Positions 5,785 to 8,726 of a stretch of DNA of 8,726 nt are shown here, in pieces. Under the pieces are notes generated by a model that saw nothing but the letters and a program-made list of their open reading frames with translations, had not been told where the DNA came from and made no database searches. Origin of the DNA: an uncultured Lachnospiraceae bacterium (lineage in GTDB: Bacteria > Bacillota > Clostridia > Lachnospirales > Lachnospiraceae). The DNA is taken from assembly GCA_905193085.1 (NCBI GenBank), contig CAJJNI010000091.1, positions 1 to 8,726 on the forward strand, given 5' to 3'. How positions within the stretch are numbered: the stretch's first letter is position 1; every line of letters starts with the position of its first letter. The translations under genes and the position numbers were made by a program.

Positions 5785-6652
5785 AGATGTAACAAAACAG
5801 TATGGAAAAGTAAAGGCTGTAAATGAAATAAATTGTGTCATGGGAAAGGGCGTATATGGACTTCTTGGAGTAAATGGAGCAGGAAAAACTACATTAATGC
5901 GCATGTTATGCACAATTATACAACCGTCACATGGACAAATATTACTAAATGGCAAAGATATATGGAAAATGGGTGGAGATTACAGAGAAATTCTTGGTTA
6001 TCTGCCACAGGATTTTGGGTATTATCCAGACTTAAGTGTGTACGATTATATGATGTACATTTCATCAATAAAAGGATTGAAAGCAGCATTTGCAGGAAAG
6101 AAGGTTAAACAGTTATTAAAACAGGTAGGAATAGAGAAATTCAGTAAACGAAAAATGAAGAATTTATCGGGGGGCATGGTCAGAAGAGTGGGAATTGCAC
6201 AGGCAATGTTAAACAATCCTAAAATTCTTGTTTTGGACGAGCCTACAGTAGGACTTGATCCAAATGAAAGAGTGCGTTTCCGTAATTTGATCAGTGAACT
6301 GTCTGAAGAACGCCTGGTTCTGTTGTCAACACACATTGTGTCAGATATAGAATATATTGCAAATGATATTATGTTGATGAAAGAGGGAAAACTTTTTTAT
6401 ACTGGTTCGGAAGAAGATTTATTGTTGTCCATGAAAGAAAGAGTATGGCTGTGTGAAGTACCGAGAAATATGGTGGAGCAATATAGAAAAATGTTTCTGG
6501 TTGGAAATATCAGGACAACACAGGCCGGAGCTGAACTTAGAATAATTTCCAGAGAAAAACCTGCAGAAGATGCAATACCTGTAGAAAAAAAATTGGAAGA
6601 TGTTTTTTTACTTTATTTTGGAGAAAAATCGGAGGACTCATATGATGCTTAA
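5768..6652 (+). CDS. ABC transporter ATP-binding protein
   Basis: A 294-residue ATPase that powers the adjacent membrane subunits. Every motif is present: Walker A GVNGAGKT (34-41), Q-loop Q81 in LGYLPQDFGYYPDLSV, signature LSGGM (133-137), Walker B ILVLDEP (153-159, with E158 catalytic) and switch histidine H189 in LLSTHIVSD. The last ~80 residues form the accessory tail common to drug- and bacteriocin-exporting (BcrA/CcmA-type) ATPases. The start at ATG 5768 is preferred because GGAGG (5754-5758) is 9 bases upstream and MELEFRDVTKQYG is the usual opening; a longer frame from 5738 would add ten residues with no ribosome site. Overlaps with both neighbours imply stoichiometric production. Substrate and direction are unknown; export or antimicrobial resistance is typical of this subtype. 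Confidence 0.95.
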   Translation: MELEFRDVTKQYGKVKAVNEINCVMGKGVYGLLGVNGAGKTTLMRMLCTIIQPSHGQILLNGKDIWKMGGDYREILGYLPQDFGYYPDLSVYDYMMYISSIKGLKAAFAGKKVKQLLKQVGIEKFSKRKMKNLSGGMVRRVGIAQAMLNNPKILVLDEPTVGLDPNERVRFRNLISELSEERLVLLSTHIVSDIEYIANDIMLMKEGKLFYTGSEEDLLLSMKERVWLCEVPRNMVEQYRKMFLVGNIRTTQAGAELRIISREKPAEDAIPVEKKLEDVFLLYFGEKSEDSYDA

Positions 6653-7841
6653 ATTAGAATTAAAACGAATTTTTTCAAAGAAAATAAATGTGCTTGCAAT
6701 TGGAGTTGCATTAATACTTTCTGTAATTTTCAGTGGATTTGCAGTTACAAGTAATCGTTATGTAGATGAAAACGGAAATGTCAGCACCGGAGTCTGGGCA
6801 GTAAGAAAGCTTACCGATAACAGACGGGCATGGAGGGGTGCACTGACAGCAGAGAAACTGGCAAATGTTATTGCACAGAATAAACAGGTCATGGCACAAT
6901 CTCAGGATGAAATAGATGCTGATTATGGAAAAATGCTGCAGCCGATTGATGATATCAAAAGTTTTATGGTATCGGTTCTGACACCTGATTCTGAATATGA
7001 CGATAGTGTTTTGAATCAGATGTCAGATGAAAATATACAGAATTTTTATGGCATTTATCAGGAAAATATGAAAAAAATGTCGGAGGAATACGGACATACT
7101 TCGTTGCAGAAAAAATATTTGGAAAACAAATACAGCAAAATAAAATTGCCCCTGACATACGAGGCATACAGTTCATGGGATACAATGATTATGTATGCAG
7201 AAACATATTCCATTGTTCTGGCAATTATAGTCGGTTTTATTTGTGCCGGAATATTTGCAGATGATTTTCAGACAAAGGCAGATACAGTATTTTTTGCCAC
7301 AAAGTACGGGCGGACAAAAGCGGTTAAAACAAAAATAGTTGCCGGCATTGCTACGACAACTGTAGTTTACTGGTCTGGTATTGCATTGCTTAGCATTATT
7401 TGTTTTGGAATCATGGGAATCAGTGGTATAAATACGCCTTATCAGATGTCTCAGGCGTACAGTATTTATATTATGACATACGGACAATATTATTTGCTGA
7501 CAGTGGTATGTGGATATATTGCAAGCCTATTGACCGCAACATTATCCATGTTTGTTGCTGCAAAAATGCATACAGTAAGTGTCGCAGTTTGTATTCCGTT
7601 TTTCCTGTACTGTTTATTGCCATTTATAGGTCGGGCACTTTCAAGATATACAACAATCTTCAACCTTGTACCAACAATTTTGACGAATGTAGAGGCAAGT
7701 GCAAGAGCTCCGCTTGTATATCAGATTGGAAATCATGTATTTCGGCAAATTCCACTTGTAATGGTAATTTATACATCAGTTGCAATCGTGTTAATACCGT
7801 TCATTTATAGAAGTTTTCACAGATATGGGAGAAAGCAGTAA
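6642..7841 (+). CDS. ABC-2-type permease with large extracytoplasmic domain
   Basis: A 399-residue membrane subunit. Helix 1 (about 17-36) is followed by a ~150-residue, polar, helix-rich extracytoplasmic segment (37-185). Five more helices follow at about 186-206, 231-256, 282-304, 309-329 and 369-388. The segment DDFQTKADTVFFATKYGRTKAVKTK (207-231) is the cytoplasmic coupling region that contacts the ATPase. This is the architecture of ABC-2 exporters in which a long first loop faces outside. GGAGG (6631-6635) precedes two adjacent ATGs, 6642 and 6645, at 6 and 9 bases; either could be used. A frame open from 6600 lacks a ribosome site. It overlaps the ATPase gene by 11 bases and is the last gene of the sigma operon. 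The outer loop could bind a peptide or envelope substrate, but nothing identifies it. Confidence 0.88.
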   Translation: MMLKLELKRIFSKKINVLAIGVALILSVIFSGFAVTSNRYVDENGNVSTGVWAVRKLTDNRRAWRGALTAEKLANVIAQNKQVMAQSQDEIDADYGKMLQPIDDIKSFMVSVLTPDSEYDDSVLNQMSDENIQNFYGIYQENMKKMSEEYGHTSLQKKYLENKYSKIKLPLTYEAYSSWDTMIMYAETYSIVLAIIVGFICAGIFADDFQTKADTVFFATKYGRTKAVKTKIVAGIATTTVVYWSGIALLSIICFGIMGISGINTPYQMSQAYSIYIMTYGQYYLLTVVCGYIASLLTATLSMFVAAKMHTVSVAVCIPFFLYCLLPFIGRALSRYTTIFNLVPTILTNVEASARAPLVYQIGNHVFRQIPLVMVIYTSVAIVLIPFIYRSFHRYGRKQ

Positions 7842-7846
7842 TGGAA

Positions 7847-7963
7847 CAGAGGCTAACATAAATATTGAATAATGTATTAGAAAAATGTAGGTTAACATAA
7901 ATATCAAATAATGTATTAGCGAAGCAGAGGTTAACCTAAATATTAAATAATGAGTATACTATA
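7847..7963. repeat. Three tandem 39-bp direct repeats
   Basis: The copies begin at 7847, 7886 and 7925, exactly 39 bases apart. The conserved part of each is 31 bases (7850-7880, 7889-7919 and 7928-7958), beginning AGGYTAACMTAAATAT and containing AAATAATG or GAATAATG. Copies 1 and 2 match at 28 of 31 positions; copies 2 and 3 match at 24 of 31, with the differences mostly at the 3' end. The third copy opens with a perfect 10-base palindrome, AGGTTAACCT. The array starts 6 bases after the permease stop and lies upstream of that operon's terminator, so it is transcribed as 3' untranslated RNA. It is not CRISPR-like: there are only three copies and spacing between the conserved parts is just 8 bases. 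It could be a protein-binding array, a remnant of slippage, or an RNA element. Confidence 0.85.
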
Positions 7964-8118
7964 TTAATAATTTACTTCATTAAAAAATCAGATAAAGTAA
8001 TTTTATTTAAATTCGTGACATACAATATAACAATGTGATTTTATGCTAAAAATTTAAAGTAAGAATTTTAGTAGTGTTAGTTAATTAGTGTGAGCAAATT
8101 AGAACAAATTATGGTTAT

Positions 8119-8166
8119 ATACAGGCAGGTTCGTTTGATAAAAAATCGGACTATGCCTGTATTTTT
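8119..8166 (+). terminator. Rho-independent terminator of the sigma/ABC operon
   Basis: ATACAGGCA (8119-8127) pairs with TGCCTGTAT (8154-8162). Inside it, GTTCG (8129-8133) pairs with CGGAC (8147-8151) with one G-U pair, leaving a 13-base loop. The stem runs into TTTTT (8162-8166). It lies 277 bases after the permease stop, giving an unusually long 3' untranslated region that includes the tandem repeats. Confidence 0.88.
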
Positions 8167-8306
8167 ATGTATAAAATAAAATAAAGGATAATAGTAATTA
8201 CAAACATACCATTAATTTATATCTTGTAGTACCGTACTTGGAACTGTTTAGAGAGATTAAACAAGGGTAAAATTATATATAGTAGGTTACCTTTGGGAGG
8301 ATCTGT

Positions 8307-8696
8307 ATGAGCAGGCTGAAAGAAAATATCAGAATAAAGAAGATAAGGGAAGATTTGGGATATACACAGGAACAGTTTGCGGAATTTTTAGAGATGTCTT
8401 TATCAGGATATAAAAAGCTTGAAAGTGGAGATGTTAATCTTACCGTGGACAAATTATATATGCTGAATAAGAAATTTGGCTTATCAGCCGATTATATTTT
8501 ATTTGATGAAAAGGCAGAGTCAGGCGATGTGTGGATGGAAATCTGTAAATTACCTAAGGTTGAAAAATGGTACATGCTTATGAGGTTATATGCCTATTTA
8601 TCTGCAAGAACAGAGGGAGAAATGCTAATCAGAGAATTGATGGAAAAGGTCGATGAATCAGTTGATTCTTTTTTACAATATACAGATGGGGAGTAA
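8307..8696 (+). CDS. XRE-family (Cro/CI-type) DNA-binding regulator
   Basis: A 129-residue cytoplasmic protein. Residues 1-65 form a Cro/CI helix-turn-helix: IRIKKIREDLGYTQEQFAEF, then EMSLSGYKKLESGDVNLTVDKLYML, and the typical end KKFGLSADYILFDE. The remaining ~60 residues are helical and charged, probably for dimerisation or partner contact; I do not recognise that domain. GGGAGG (8295-8300) lies 6 bases before the ATG. The next gene, which looks like a response regulator, starts 3 bases after this stop, so the two are an operon and probably act together. Such regulators often repress their own promoter; the inverted repeats at 8228-8238 and 8284-8292 are possible sites, without proof. Confidence 0.92.
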   Translation: MSRLKENIRIKKIREDLGYTQEQFAEFLEMSLSGYKKLESGDVNLTVDKLYMLNKKFGLSADYILFDEKAESGDVWMEICKLPKVEKWYMLMRLYAYLSARTEGEMLIRELMEKVDESVDSFLQYTDGE

Positions 8697-8698
8697 TT

Positions 8699-8726
8699 AT
8701 GAGAAGAATACTTATACTGGAAGATA
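8699..8726 (+). CDS. Probable response regulator, N-terminal fragment
   Basis: Only nine codons are in the window: MRRILILED. A hydrophobic first strand ending in E-D is the start of a CheY-like receiver domain, where these acidic residues help bind Mg2+ next to the phospho-acceptor. GGGGAG (8688-8693), 5 bases before the ATG, overlaps the end of the XRE gene and supports this as a real start. The effector domain (LytTR, OmpR or other) is beyond the window. Nine residues allow only a tentative family call. Confidence 0.6.

Larger units (their letters stand above)
7842..8306. other. 465-base non-coding region
   Basis: This holds three tandem 39-bp repeats (7847-7963), an AT-rich stretch with no recognisable gene (7964-8116), the terminator of the sigma/ABC operon (8119-8166), and the leader of the XRE gene (8167-8306). 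In that leader I see an 11-base inverted repeat AGTACCGTACT (8228-8238) and a 9-base one, AGGTTACCT (8284-8292), just before the ribosome site. Either could be an operator. No clear consensus promoter is visible; TATATA at about 8275-8280 is a possible -10 without a good -35. Confidence 0.65.

Noticed and set aside
6600..6641. Longer permease start at 6600.
   Set aside because: No ribosome site; the added residues are the ABC ATPase coding sequence read in another frame.
7841..7861. Short frame ATGGAACAGAGG overlapping the permease stop.
   Set aside because: It stops after six codons and has no suitable ribosome site.
7847..7963. Tandem repeats considered as a CRISPR array.
   Set aside because: Copies are separated by only 8 bases, there are three of them, they diverge quickly, and no cas gene is present.
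8014..8045. GTGACA with TTTTAT 18 bases later as a promoter before the terminator.
   Set aside because: The -10 is weak, no gene starts before the terminator at 8119, and such matches are common in AT-rich DNA.

Overview
The window looks like a piece of chromosome from a low-GC Gram-positive anaerobe of the Clostridia, most likely Lachnospiraceae. The base composition is AT-rich and nearly every gene has a strong GGAGG-type ribosome binding site. The gene families are typical of gut Lachnospiraceae: VanR/VanS-like two-component genes, a TetR/flavodoxin module, a cysteine-rich KTR remnant, and an ECF sigma/ABC operon. The taxonomic call is inference from style; there is no rRNA or other marker gene. 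All convincing genes lie on the + strand.

Region by region: (1) 1-1261 holds the tail of an OmpR-type response regulator and its overlapping sensor histidine kinase, closed by a strong terminator (1345-1398). (2) 1495-4067 is a TetR-type regulator with a perfect consensus promoter covered by two copies of a 20-bp quasi-palindromic operator. It is followed by a flavodoxin-like protein, a four-helix membrane protein of unknown function and a GNAT protein with a YoaP-like C-terminal domain. No terminator separates these genes, so they probably form one self-repressed operon. A decayed KTR-domain gene lies between tetR and the flavodoxin gene. The 3' end of a decayed ATC-hydrolase-like gene follows the GNAT gene, before a terminator at 4321-4357. 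(3) 4484-7841 is a tightly packed operon: ECF-type sigma factor, six-helix membrane protein, ABC ATPase and ABC-2-type permease with a large extracytoplasmic loop. Consecutive genes overlap by 4 to 17 bases. (4) 7842-8306 is non-coding, with three tandem 39-bp repeats, a terminator and an AT-rich leader. (5) 8307-8726 begins a new operon: an XRE-type regulator, then the first nine codons of what looks like a response regulator.

Taken together, this is a run of small sense-and-respond modules. The kinase pair handles an unknown signal. The TetR operon looks like an inducible redox or stress response. The ECF operon looks like an envelope-stress or antimicrobial response in which the membrane protein between sigma factor and transporter is a good candidate for the anti-sigma or sensor component. 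That role is inferred from gene order and topology, not from a recognised anti-sigma domain. Three decayed gene fragments show that the accessory content here has turned over.
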